A DNA stretch of 62,992 nt from Lachnospiraceae bacterium (GTDB lineage Bacteria > Bacillota > Clostridia > Lachnospirales > Lachnospiraceae): the NCBI GenBank assembly GCA_022787145.1, contig JALFVM010000149.1, positions 1 through 62,992 on the forward strand, given 5' to 3'. This document shows, in pieces, positions 17,717 to 25,965 of this stretch; position 1 is the stretch's first letter; each line of letters starts with the position of its first letter. Made by a program: the position numbers and the translations under genes. The notes under the pieces were generated by a model, which was given only the letters and a program-made list of their open reading frames with translations, was not told where the DNA came from and made no database searches.

Positions 17717-18664
17717 ATGATGAAAAAACCATTAATTGTGTTGACCGGTCCAACTGCAGTTGGCAAGACAGCTCTTTCAATTGCACTTGCAAAGCAGTTG
17801 GGATGTGAGATCATTTCTGCAGATTCCATGCAGATTTATAAATATATGGATATTGGCTCTGCCAAAATCATGCCGCAGGAAATGGAAGGTGTTCCTCATT
17901 ATCTGGTGGATGTCTTGAAACCAGAGGAAGAATTTCATGTGGTGCGTTTTCAGCAAATGGCAAAGGAAGCCATGGAACAAATTTATGCGCACGGGAATAT
18001 TCCTCTTCTGGTGGGAGGGACCGGTTTTTATATACAGGCGGTAACAAGAGACATCGATTTTACAGAAGGGGAAGAAGATCGCGTGTATCGAAGCAGTCTG
18101 GAAGAAATTGCAAAAACTAAGGGACCAGAAATCCTCCATCAAAGGCTTCAGGAAATCGACCCGCCTTCTGCTGCCTCGATTCATGCCAACAATATCAAGC
18201 GCGTCATTCGGGCATTAGAATTTTATCACCTGAACGGTTATCCCATTTCCAGACATAACCAACAGGAGAGTGAAAAGGAAAGTCCCTACAATCTTGCATA
18301 TTTTGTATTAAACGACGAGCGTAGCCATCTGTATGAGCGCATCGACAAACGTGTGGATCTGATGATGGAATCAGGCCTTGTGGAGGAAGTGTGCCGCCTT
18401 AAAGCGATGGGATATGACAGAAGTATGGTATCAATGCAGGGACTTGGATACAAAGAACTGCTGGCATGGATGGATGGAGAGTTTTCTTTAGATGAAGCAG
18501 TTCGTATTTTGAAACGAGACACCAGGCATTTTGCCAAGCGACAGATCACCTGGTTTAAAAGAGAAAAAGATGTAATCTGGATGAACAAACCGGATTACGA
18601 TTATGACGATAAAAAAATACTGGCAGAGATGAAACAGATCTGCAAAGAAAGAGGGATTTATTAA
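17717..18664 (+). CDS. miaA: tRNA dimethylallyltransferase
   Basis: The 315-aa enzyme transfers dimethylallyl from DMAPP to A37 of tRNA. It has the P-loop GPTAVGKT, the DSMQIY substrate motif and LVGGTGFYIQA. ATG 17717, preceded by AAGGTGG, is preferred to the upstream TTG at 17699, which would overlap mutL. It lies 10 nt after mutL in the same transcript and supplies the i6A substrate of MiaB encoded at 11501. Confidence 0.95.
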   Translation: MMKKPLIVLTGPTAVGKTALSIALAKQLGCEIISADSMQIYKYMDIGSAKIMPQEMEGVPHYLVDVLKPEEEFHVVRFQQMAKEAMEQIYAHGNIPLLVGGTGFYIQAVTRDIDFTEGEEDRVYRSSLEEIAKTKGPEILHQRLQEIDPPSAASIHANNIKRVIRALEFYHLNGYPISRHNQQESEKESPYNLAYFVLNDERSHLYERIDKRVDLMMESGLVEEVCRLKAMGYDRSMVSMQGLGYKELLAWMDGEFSLDEAVRILKRDTRHFAKRQITWFKREKDVIWMNKPDYDYDDKKILAEMKQICKERGIY

Positions 18665-18665
18665 C

Positions 18666-19946
18666 ATGTTAGAATTATACAAAGAACTTGGTATCGAGGA
18701 AAAGGTTTACCGTTTTGGACAGCAGGTCGAGGATTCTTTGAAAGAACGTTTTGCCCAGATGGATCAGGTAACGGAATACAACCAGTTAAAAGTCATCAAA
18801 GCGATGCAAAAAAACAGAGTGTGCGAAGCCTGCTTCTATCCATCCACCGGATATGGATACAATGACCTTGGAAGAGATACCCTGGAGCAGGTTTATGCAG
18901 ACACCTTCCACACGGAGGCAGGACTCGTTCGCCCGCAGATTACATGTGGTACGCATGCACTGGCTGTTGCACTGTTTGGAAATCTCCGTCCTGGAGATGA
19001 ACTGCTGTCGCCGGTCGGAAAACCGTACGATACACTGGAGGAAGTCATTGGGATCCGTCCAAGCTGTGGATCTCTGGCAGAATACGGGGTTGTGTATCGT
19101 CAGGTAGATCTTCTTGAGGATGGAACATTTGACTACGAAAAAATCAAAAAAGCGATCAACGAAAAGACAAAACTGGTTACCATTCAGCGTTCCAAGGGAT
19201 ATCAAACACGTCCTTCTTTTTCGGTAAAACAGATTGGGGAGTTGATTGCCTTTATTAAAAATATTCGCTCAGATATCATCTGTATGGTAGATAACTGCTA
19301 TGGAGAATTTGTGGATACGATTGAGCCTACGGATGTCGGTGCCGATCTGATGGTGGGTTCTCTGATCAAAAATCCTGGCGGCGGTCTGGCGCCAATCGGT
19401 GGCTATATCGTAGGAAAAAAAGAATATGTTGACGCCGCTTCTTATCGCATGACTTCACCGGGACTTGGAAAAGAAGTCGGCGCCAGCCTCGGCGTGAATG
19501 GTTCCTTTTTCCAGGGATTTTTCCTGGCACCGACAGTAACGAGAAGTGCACTCAAAAGTGCTGTTTTTGCCGCAAATATTTATGAGAAATTAGGATTTCC
19601 AGTGATTCCAAACGGCAGTGAGCCACGACAGGATATCATTCAGGCAGTGACTTTGGGTACTCCACAGGGTCTGATCGCTTTCTGTAAAGGAATTCAGCAT
19701 GCAGCTCCGGTGGACAGTTACGTAGATCCCGAAGCCTGGGATATGCCGGGATATGACAGCCAGGTTATCATGGCAGCAGGAGCCTTCGTACAGGGTTCTT
19801 CGATTGAGCTGAGTGCAGATGGTCCGATGAAAGAGCCATACGCAGTATATTTCCAGGGAGGACTGACATGGGAACATGGTAAATTTGGTATCTTAAAATC
19901 TCTTCAGGAGATGGTCAATGCCGGTCTGGTAAAATTACCGGAATAA
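18666..19946 (+). CDS. Methionine gamma-lyase family (aluminium resistance) PLP protein
   Basis: The 426-aa fold-type I PLP protein matches the family annotated as aluminium resistance or methionine gamma-lyase-like (PF06838). Visible features are CFYPSTGYGYNDLGRDTLE, RPQITCGTHALAVALFG, VDNCYGEF and the probable PLP lysine in GSLIKNPGGGLAP. The physiological substrate is not established. It starts one base after the miaA stop, so translation is likely coupled. Confidence 0.88.
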   Translation: MLELYKELGIEEKVYRFGQQVEDSLKERFAQMDQVTEYNQLKVIKAMQKNRVCEACFYPSTGYGYNDLGRDTLEQVYADTFHTEAGLVRPQITCGTHALAVALFGNLRPGDELLSPVGKPYDTLEEVIGIRPSCGSLAEYGVVYRQVDLLEDGTFDYEKIKKAINEKTKLVTIQRSKGYQTRPSFSVKQIGELIAFIKNIRSDIICMVDNCYGEFVDTIEPTDVGADLMVGSLIKNPGGGLAPIGGYIVGKKEYVDAASYRMTSPGLGKEVGASLGVNGSFFQGFFLAPTVTRSALKSAVFAANIYEKLGFPVIPNGSEPRQDIIQAVTLGTPQGLIAFCKGIQHAAPVDSYVDPEAWDMPGYDSQVIMAAGAFVQGSSIELSADGPMKEPYAVYFQGGLTWEHGKFGILKSLQEMVNAGLVKLPE

Positions 19947-19963
19947 AAAGAAAGGAATCAGGA

Positions 19964-21151
19964 ATGAAAAAGCAGGTTTATGTGATTGGTGGAGGTGCGT
20001 CCGGGCTTGTGGCAGCCATTGCCGCTGCACGCAACGGCGCTTCGGTTACGATTCTGGAACATGAAAAAAAGAGCGGACAGAAAATTCTGGCAACCGGAAA
20101 CGGAAAGTGCAATTTCGGAAATCTGGATATGCGAACAGACTGTTATCATTGTCCGGAACCTTCATTTGTAGAACAGGTATTGACACAGTGGAGTACCAAA
20201 GATACCATATCTTTTTTTTCAAATCTTGGAATTGCAGTCAAAGAACGAAATGGTTATTTGTATCCTAGAAGTGAGCAGGCAGCAGCTATTCGCGAAGTTC
20301 TCCTGATGGAAGCCGCCTGCCAAAAAGTAAAAATCAAACACAACTGTATGATTGAAAGCATCAAACAGCTGGATGGAAAATGGAACATTCAGACCTCTGG
20401 ATGGATTTACAAAGGAGACAGCCTGATTCTTGCCACAGGTTCACCTGCTTCTAATGTACCGGGGGCAGATGACAGTGGTTATGCATTGATTCGGGAACTT
20501 GGTCATAGAATAAGAAAACCGCTTCCTGCACTGGTTCCTCTTGTATGTAAGGGAGTCCAGACAGCAAAATGGGCTGGTGTGCGTATCAATGGAGAGGTAA
20601 AACTTTTGATTGATGGAGAAGTCTGTGATAGTCAGACAGGTGAGCTGCAGCTTACAGATTATGGAATTTCCGGAATCCCAGTTTTTCAGCTGAGCGGTGT
20701 TGCGGTAAGAGCACTTGAGGAACAGAAAAAGCCAGAGCTTCTTGTAGATTTCTTCCCGGAACTGTCACTTTTTGATCTTGAACAAATGATGGAGCAAAGA
20801 AAGCAGAAGTGTCCTTATAAATCGGAAAAAGAGCAGTTTATTGGCCTGCTGCCGGATAAACTGATTTCCATGTTGCCGCAGGAGCAGCCGCTGCAGTGGC
20901 TAAAGCACATCCATCTTACTGTGACGGGAAGCAAATCACTGCAGTACGCACAAGTTTGCAGCGGTGGTGTGGATGTATCGCAGATTGACAAAAATACAAT
21001 GGAATCGAAATTGTGGAGTCACCTGTATTTTGCCGGTGAGGTCATGGACGTCGATGGAATCTGCGGAGGTTACAATCTGCATTGGGCCTGGGCAACCGGT
21101 CATATCGCCGGAGCTTGCAGTGCACAGGAATCAGAAAGGATCCGAATATGA
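19964..21151 (+). CDS. HI0933-family (YhiN/BaiN-like) flavoprotein
   Basis: The 395-aa FAD-dependent protein has an N-terminal dinucleotide fold GGGASGLVAAIAAARNGA, the family motif KILATGNGKCNFGN, an internal domain inserted between the two FAD halves and a C-terminal FAD site AGEVMDVDGICGGYNLHWAW. Members include BaiN, proposed to act in bile acid dehydroxylation, but most are uncharacterised. Its TGA overlaps the next ATG (ATGA), which indicates translational coupling to the second flavoprotein. Confidence 0.9.
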   Translation: MKKQVYVIGGGASGLVAAIAAARNGASVTILEHEKKSGQKILATGNGKCNFGNLDMRTDCYHCPEPSFVEQVLTQWSTKDTISFFSNLGIAVKERNGYLYPRSEQAAAIREVLLMEAACQKVKIKHNCMIESIKQLDGKWNIQTSGWIYKGDSLILATGSPASNVPGADDSGYALIRELGHRIRKPLPALVPLVCKGVQTAKWAGVRINGEVKLLIDGEVCDSQTGELQLTDYGISGIPVFQLSGVAVRALEEQKKPELLVDFFPELSLFDLEQMMEQRKQKCPYKSEKEQFIGLLPDKLISMLPQEQPLQWLKHIHLTVTGSKSLQYAQVCSGGVDVSQIDKNTMESKLWSHLYFAGEVMDVDGICGGYNLHWAWATGHIAGACSAQESERIRI

Positions 21152-22743
21152 TACAGATTAGTCAGTTAAAATTGCCGGTTGGGCATACCAAAGAACAGCT
21201 TCAACAAAAAATTCGTAAGATGCTTCGTCTTGGAAAGCAGCAGGAATTTTCTTATGAGATTATTCGCCAGTCACTGGATGCCAGAAAAAAACAGGACAAA
21301 AAATTTGTTTACACAATTCTTGTTTCGGTAGCCAATGAAAGCAAAATCCTTCATAAAGTTAACGATAAAAATATTATGTTAACCCAAAAAACAAACTACC
21401 ATTTTCCATCATCTGGAAGTGAACCACTTACACACCGTCCTGTAATTGTCGGCAGTGGGCCTGCCGGAGTTTTCTGCGCATATATGCTTGCGAAGCGTGG
21501 CTATCGTCCGCTTATTTTGGAACGTGGAGAAGAGGTACACAAACGGAAACAGAAAGTAGATGCCTTTTGGAAGGATGGCACGCTTGATCTTCAGTCCAAC
21601 GTACAATTTGGTGAGGGCGGTGCCGGTACGTTTTCGGATGGAAAATTAAATACGCTGGTAAAAGACCCCGTCGGAAGAAACCGGGAGGTACTGCGTATCT
21701 TTGCAGAATGCGGTGCACCAGAGGAAATCATTTACCAGCATAAGCCGCACCTTGGGACGGATGCGCTCATCACGATTGTAGAAACTATGCGCCATAAGAT
21801 TGAAAACTGGGGCGGAGAATTTTGTTTTTCTTCTCAGGTGACAGATCTTGCAATCAAAGAAAACCGTGTGCATCAGATCACTCTTTTGGACGGCAGGTCA
21901 ATTCCTGTTGAGGTGCTTGTCCTTGCAATCGGGCACAGTGCGAGAGACACATTTGAAATGTTGTATTCTCATAATCTCGTGATGCATCAGAAATCATTTG
22001 CTGTGGGCGTGCGTGTAGAACATCCGCAGAAAATGATCAACCTTGCCTTATACGGAGAAGAGAAAAATAAGACGCTTGGAGCTGCTGCCTACAAACTGAC
22101 TGCACAGACCTCGAATGGGAGAGGTGCCTATACGTTTTGTATGTGTCCGGGCGGATACGTTGTCAATGCCTCTTCCGAGGCGGGACATCTTGCGGTAAAT
22201 GGAATGAGCTATCAGAAACGTGACAGCAAAAATGCCAACAGTGCCGTTATTGTAACCGTCGGTCCAAAAGACTTTGACTCGGATCATCCGCTTGCGGGTG
22301 TGCAGTACCAGAGAAAGCTCGAAAAGGCTGCGTATGCACTGGCAGATGGAGCAGTGCCGGTACAATTGATGGGAGATTTTGTGCTTGACAAAGAAAGCAA
22401 ACAGCTTGGAGAAATCATTCCCTGTATTAAGGGAAAATGGCAGTTTGCAAATTTGCGTAAGTGTCTTCCAGCAGAGATTTGTCAGAGTCTGACGGAAGCA
22501 TTTGCATCTTTTGACCATAAAATTTCCGGTTATTTGCGGCCGGATGCTGTTTTGAGCGGTGTGGAGAGCCGAACTTCTTCTCCTGTTCGGATGGAACGGG
22601 ATGAAAACATGGAAAGCAATATCAAGGGAATTTATCCATGCGGGGAAGGTGCCGGTTATGCCGGCGGAATTACTTCTGCTGCTATGGATGGCCTGAAAAT
22701 AGCGGAAAAAATTGCCCTGCGATTTGCTGTTCCTGAAAATTGA
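21148..22743 (+). CDS. FAD-dependent dehydrogenase, COG2509-like
   Basis: The 531-aa protein has an N-terminal region of about 85 residues, an FAD-binding VGSGPAGVFCAYMLAKRG, the family motif NVQFGEGGAGTFSDGKLNT and a C-terminal GEGAGYAGGITSAAMDG. This is the pattern of a widespread, uncharacterised dehydrogenase family. I chose ATG 21148, which overlaps the upstream TGA by ATGA and follows GAAAGGA; longer versions would run into the previous gene. The next promoter's -35 box overlaps its stop. Confidence 0.88.
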   Translation: MIQISQLKLPVGHTKEQLQQKIRKMLRLGKQQEFSYEIIRQSLDARKKQDKKFVYTILVSVANESKILHKVNDKNIMLTQKTNYHFPSSGSEPLTHRPVIVGSGPAGVFCAYMLAKRGYRPLILERGEEVHKRKQKVDAFWKDGTLDLQSNVQFGEGGAGTFSDGKLNTLVKDPVGRNREVLRIFAECGAPEEIIYQHKPHLGTDALITIVETMRHKIENWGGEFCFSSQVTDLAIKENRVHQITLLDGRSIPVEVLVLAIGHSARDTFEMLYSHNLVMHQKSFAVGVRVEHPQKMINLALYGEEKNKTLGAAAYKLTAQTSNGRGAYTFCMCPGGYVVNASSEAGHLAVNGMSYQKRDSKNANSAVIVTVGPKDFDSDHPLAGVQYQRKLEKAAYALADGAVPVQLMGDFVLDKESKQLGEIIPCIKGKWQFANLRKCLPAEICQSLTEAFASFDHKISGYLRPDAVLSGVESRTSSPVRMERDENMESNIKGIYPCGEGAGYAGGITSAAMDGLKIAEKIALRFAVPEN

Positions 22744-22768
22744 CCTGTTGCATAATCTGTGCTAATAT
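22740..22768 (+). promoter_or_regulatory. Promoter upstream of radC
   Basis: TTGACC (22740-22745) and TAATAT (22763-22768) have a 17-nt spacer. The -35 overlaps the stop codon of the flavoprotein gene. It may also drive the mre cluster downstream. Confidence 0.65.
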
Positions 22769-22822
22769 AAACTATACGATTTGTTTCGGCTTTGGGTCTG
22801 AAGAGAGCAGGGAGGAATCGTT

Positions 22823-23518
22823 ATGGAAAACAGAACTGTTATGAAAGAATTACCGCCAGGAGAACGACCTTACGAAAAATGCCAGGAATATGGTACGGGA
22901 AGTTTAAGTGACGCAGAACTTCTTGCGGTGATTCTTCGTACTGGAACGAATGGCTGCACAGCGGTACAGCTGGCGCAGAAGATTCTCAAATGCAGCAAAA
23001 GTCATGAAGGTCTTGCAGGAATCCATCATTTATCGATGGAAGAGCTGATGCAGATTCCTGGAATCGGGAAGGTAAAGGCGATTCAGATCAAAGCAATCGG
23101 CGAGCTTTCCAAACGTCTGGCACGGACGCAGGCAAAATATCAGATAATGTTTAACCGTCCGGATACGATTGCAGAATATTATATGGAACATTTGCGCCAT
23201 GAAGAACAGGAAAGACTGATCTGCATGATGCTGGACACCAAGAATAATTTTCTCGGTGAGACAGAGCTGTTTCGCGGAACGGTAAATGCATCTCTTGTTT
23301 CCCCAAGAGAAGTTTTTCTGGAGGCACTTCGTCATCACGCAGTCAATATCATTCTGGTACATAATCATCCAAGCGGGGATCCGACTCCGAGCGAACAAGA
23401 TCTTCTGGTGACAGAACGTATCCGCCGCACGGGAGAACTGCTGGATATCCATCTTCTGGATCATATCGTGATCGGAAACCAGAGCTATATTAGTTTTCAG
23501 GAGCAGCAGCTTTTTTAA
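22823..23518 (+). CDS. radC: RadC family JAB/MPN protein
   Basis: The 231-aa protein contains an N-terminal helix-hairpin-helix (IPGIGKVKAIQIKAI) and a C-terminal JAB1/MPN-type metalloprotease-like domain with HNHPSGDPTPSEQD. The true function of RadC is unresolved. GGGAGGA precedes the ATG. It sits just upstream of mreB, a conserved order in Firmicutes (maf-radC-mreB). Confidence 0.93.
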   Translation: MENRTVMKELPPGERPYEKCQEYGTGSLSDAELLAVILRTGTNGCTAVQLAQKILKCSKSHEGLAGIHHLSMEELMQIPGIGKVKAIQIKAIGELSKRLARTQAKYQIMFNRPDTIAEYYMEHLRHEEQERLICMMLDTKNNFLGETELFRGTVNASLVSPREVFLEALRHHAVNIILVHNHPSGDPTPSEQDLLVTERIRRTGELLDIHLLDHIVIGNQSYISFQEQQLF

Positions 23519-23550
23519 TCATTATTTATCACAGGAAAGTATGGAGTATC

Positions 23551-24570
23551 ATGGAATTACGAAAAAAATATGGAATCGATACGGGAACCAGCACCGTAAA
23601 AATATATTCCCACTCAAAAGATAAAATTTATGTGGAAAAAAATATGATCGCAGTGCGGGAGGATGATCGTAAAGTAGTCGCCGTGGGAGATGAGGCTTAT
23701 GAAATGTTCGAAAAAGCACCTTCGAATATCCATGTGGATTCTCCGATGGCTTTTGGTATGATTGCAGATATTCCCCGTATGGAGTTTGTCCTGTATACAT
23801 TGCTCAATAAAATTGAAAAGAGATACTTTTTCGGGAATATGATTTATTTTGCCATTCCTATGGATTTATCTTTGCTGGAAAAACGTGCATACGATACCAT
23901 TGTGAACAGTCGAAGAATGAATAAAAATAAAATCATGATTGTTGAAAAACCAATCGCAGATGCCATTGCTCTGGGTATTTCACCCGAGACAACCAAAGGC
24001 TCCATGATTGTGAACATTGGTGCCCAGAGTACAGAAATTTCCATACTGGCAGACAGCAGGGTGATCATCAGCAAAATCATTCCCATTGGGGGAAAGCAAA
24101 TGAATCTTGCAATCTGCGAGGAAATCCGTCATGTATGCCAGTTGCAGATTGGAACAAGGACAGCCCGAAGATTAAAAGTTGTGATGGGAAATATGAGCGC
24201 ATCCACAGAGGAAGCCAGAAAAGTTTATGGAATTGACAGCCTTTCCGGTCTTCCGAGGGAGGAAGTCATATCTTCTAAAATTATTTACGCTGCGCTGCTT
24301 AAGTGTATGACTCAGATTGGAAATGAAGTCAAACTTTTTCTGGAACGGACGCCCCCACAGATTTCTTATGAAATTCTAAAAGAGGGGATTCATCTGACCG
24401 GCGGAAGTACACGTTTGCCCAATATCCATGTGTTCCTTGCAGAATACACCGGATATGGCGTTTCGCTTTCAGAACTTTATGAACAGAGTACGGTAACAGG
24501 ACTGAAAAAAATCATCAATGATAAACAGTTACAGAAATGGGCTGTGCCCATGAAACAGCGAAAATTATAG
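23551..24570 (+). CDS. mreB: Rod shape-determining protein MreB, divergent
   Basis: The 339-aa actin-fold protein is first in the mre operon. The phosphate-1 loop reads GIDTGTSTVKIY where most MreB proteins have GIDLGTANT. The phosphate-2 loop reads VNIGAQSTEIS (residues 154-164) where the usual motif is VDIGGGTTE, so the conserved Asp is Asn and the glycines are changed. The adenosine motif (LTGGSTRLPN) is intact. It should organise the elongasome on the inner membrane face; ATP turnover may be altered (inference). TATGGAG precedes the ATG. Confidence 0.9.
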   Translation: MELRKKYGIDTGTSTVKIYSHSKDKIYVEKNMIAVREDDRKVVAVGDEAYEMFEKAPSNIHVDSPMAFGMIADIPRMEFVLYTLLNKIEKRYFFGNMIYFAIPMDLSLLEKRAYDTIVNSRRMNKNKIMIVEKPIADAIALGISPETTKGSMIVNIGAQSTEISILADSRVIISKIIPIGGKQMNLAICEEIRHVCQLQIGTRTARRLKVVMGNMSASTEEARKVYGIDSLSGLPREEVISSKIIYAALLKCMTQIGNEVKLFLERTPPQISYEILKEGIHLTGGSTRLPNIHVFLAEYTGYGVSLSELYEQSTVTGLKKIINDKQLQKWAVPMKQRKL

Positions 24571-24578
24571 GGGAGACT

Positions 24579-25448
24579 ATGAAGAAAAAACATCATTTTC
24601 ATTTGAAAAATCAACATATATTTGTCATTTTCACAATTGTGTGCATCAGTCTGCTTGCTGCCACGTTTTCTTCGGATATTTCCGTGCAGCCTTTAAAAGA
24701 TGGTGCAGGATATATTGTGGTCCCGTTTGAAAAAGGAATCAATACCATAGGAAAATGGATCAATGATTTCGGAAATAATTTTAAAGACGTCAGAGAGCTG
24801 GCAAAAGAAAACACGCGTCTGCATGACGAGGTAGAATTGCTCAAGGAACAGAATGTACAGCTTGCACAAGGGCAGAAAGAACTGGAACGTCTGGAAAAAC
24901 TCTATCAAATAGATGAAGACTATAACCAATATGAAAAGGTACTTGCACAGATCATTGCAAAAGAACCTGGGAATTGGTACAGTACATTTACGATCAATAA
25001 GGGAAGAAAAGACGGTATTCAAGAAAATATGAATGTACTGGCAGCTGGAGGCCTTGTAGGACTGGTGACAGAGACCGGGCCAAGCTGGGCGACTGTGCGC
25101 ACGATCATTGACGATTCGAGTAATGTCAGTGCGATGACTCTGGCCGATTCCAATACCTGTATTGTATCCGGAAGTCTGGAACTGATCGACAGCGGAAAAA
25201 TGAAGTTTTCTCAGCTTCGTGATGATAAAGGAAGTGTTACGGCAGGCGAAAATATCGTAACTTCCCATATAAGCGACAAATATCTGGAGGGAATTTTAAT
25301 CGGAACGATCAGCAGCATTAAACGCGATGCAAATAATCTTACGAGCACCGGATATCTGGTACCTGCGGTAGATTTTCGAAATCTTCAGGAGGTTCTTGTT
25401 ATTACTACATTAAAAGAACAGGCAAAGGAGAACGACAATGAGAAATAA
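24579..25448 (+). CDS. mreC: Rod shape-determining protein MreC
   Basis: The 289-aa protein has a short cytoplasmic N-terminus, one membrane helix (HIFVIFTIVCISLLAATF), a coiled coil (residues about 60-110, rich in KEN/EQN/LE) and a C-terminal beta domain (GNWYSTFTINKGRKDGI, VPAVDFRNLQEVLVI). It links MreB to the PBP2/RodA synthase outside the membrane. ATG 24579 follows GGGGAG; the longer frame would overlap mreB. Its end overlaps mreD by 11 nt. Confidence 0.94.
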   Translation: MKKKHHFHLKNQHIFVIFTIVCISLLAATFSSDISVQPLKDGAGYIVVPFEKGINTIGKWINDFGNNFKDVRELAKENTRLHDEVELLKEQNVQLAQGQKELERLEKLYQIDEDYNQYEKVLAQIIAKEPGNWYSTFTINKGRKDGIQENMNVLAAGGLVGLVTETGPSWATVRTIIDDSSNVSAMTLADSNTCIVSGSLELIDSGKMKFSQLRDDKGSVTAGENIVTSHISDKYLEGILIGTISSIKRDANNLTSTGYLVPAVDFRNLQEVLVITTLKEQAKENDNEK

Positions 25449-25965
25449 ATGTATTTTGTTTTTAACTGCCGTTGTTTGCTTTTTCCTTCAAAGTACTTTA
25501 CTGCAAAAAATCGCCATCGGTTCTATTTCTGCGAATTTGCTGGTGATTTTTGTTGTATCTGTCGGTTTGATGCGGGGCAGCAGGACTGCCATGTTTACGG
25601 GATTCTTTATCGGGCTTTTAAACGATCTGTGTTTTGGACCAGTTGTTGGACTTTATGCTTTTTTGTATATGGTGATTGGATATCTCAGCGGGTATTCCTG
25701 TAAGATTTATTATGATAACAATCTCAAAGTTCCGGCAGTTCTTGTCACTTTAAACGACTTACTTTATAACATAGGAATATTTGCTTTTACTTTTTTGTTA
25801 AGGGGACGCGTTCATTTTTTATTTTTCCTAAAGCGTATTATCATACCGGAACTGATTTATACTGTTTTTCTGACAATCATCACTTATAAGATTTTTTATT
25901 TTATCAACTATCATTTTATGGAACAGAAAAGAAAAGAAGGGAACACAAATTGGCTGCTAAGATAA
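25438..25965 (+). CDS. mreD: Rod shape-determining protein MreD
   Basis: The 175-aa integral membrane protein has about five hydrophobic segments and the MreD pattern (FLQSTLLQKI near the start, GFFIGLLNDLCFGPVVG in the middle). It begins inside mreC (GGAGAACGACAATG) and ends inside the PBP2 gene, so translation is coupled along the elongasome operon. Confidence 0.9.
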   Translation: MRNKCILFLTAVVCFFLQSTLLQKIAIGSISANLLVIFVVSVGLMRGSRTAMFTGFFIGLLNDLCFGPVVGLYAFLYMVIGYLSGYSCKIYYDNNLKVPAVLVTLNDLLYNIGIFAFTFLLRGRVHFLFFLKRIIIPELIYTVFLTIITYKIFYFINYHFMEQKRKEGNTNWLLR

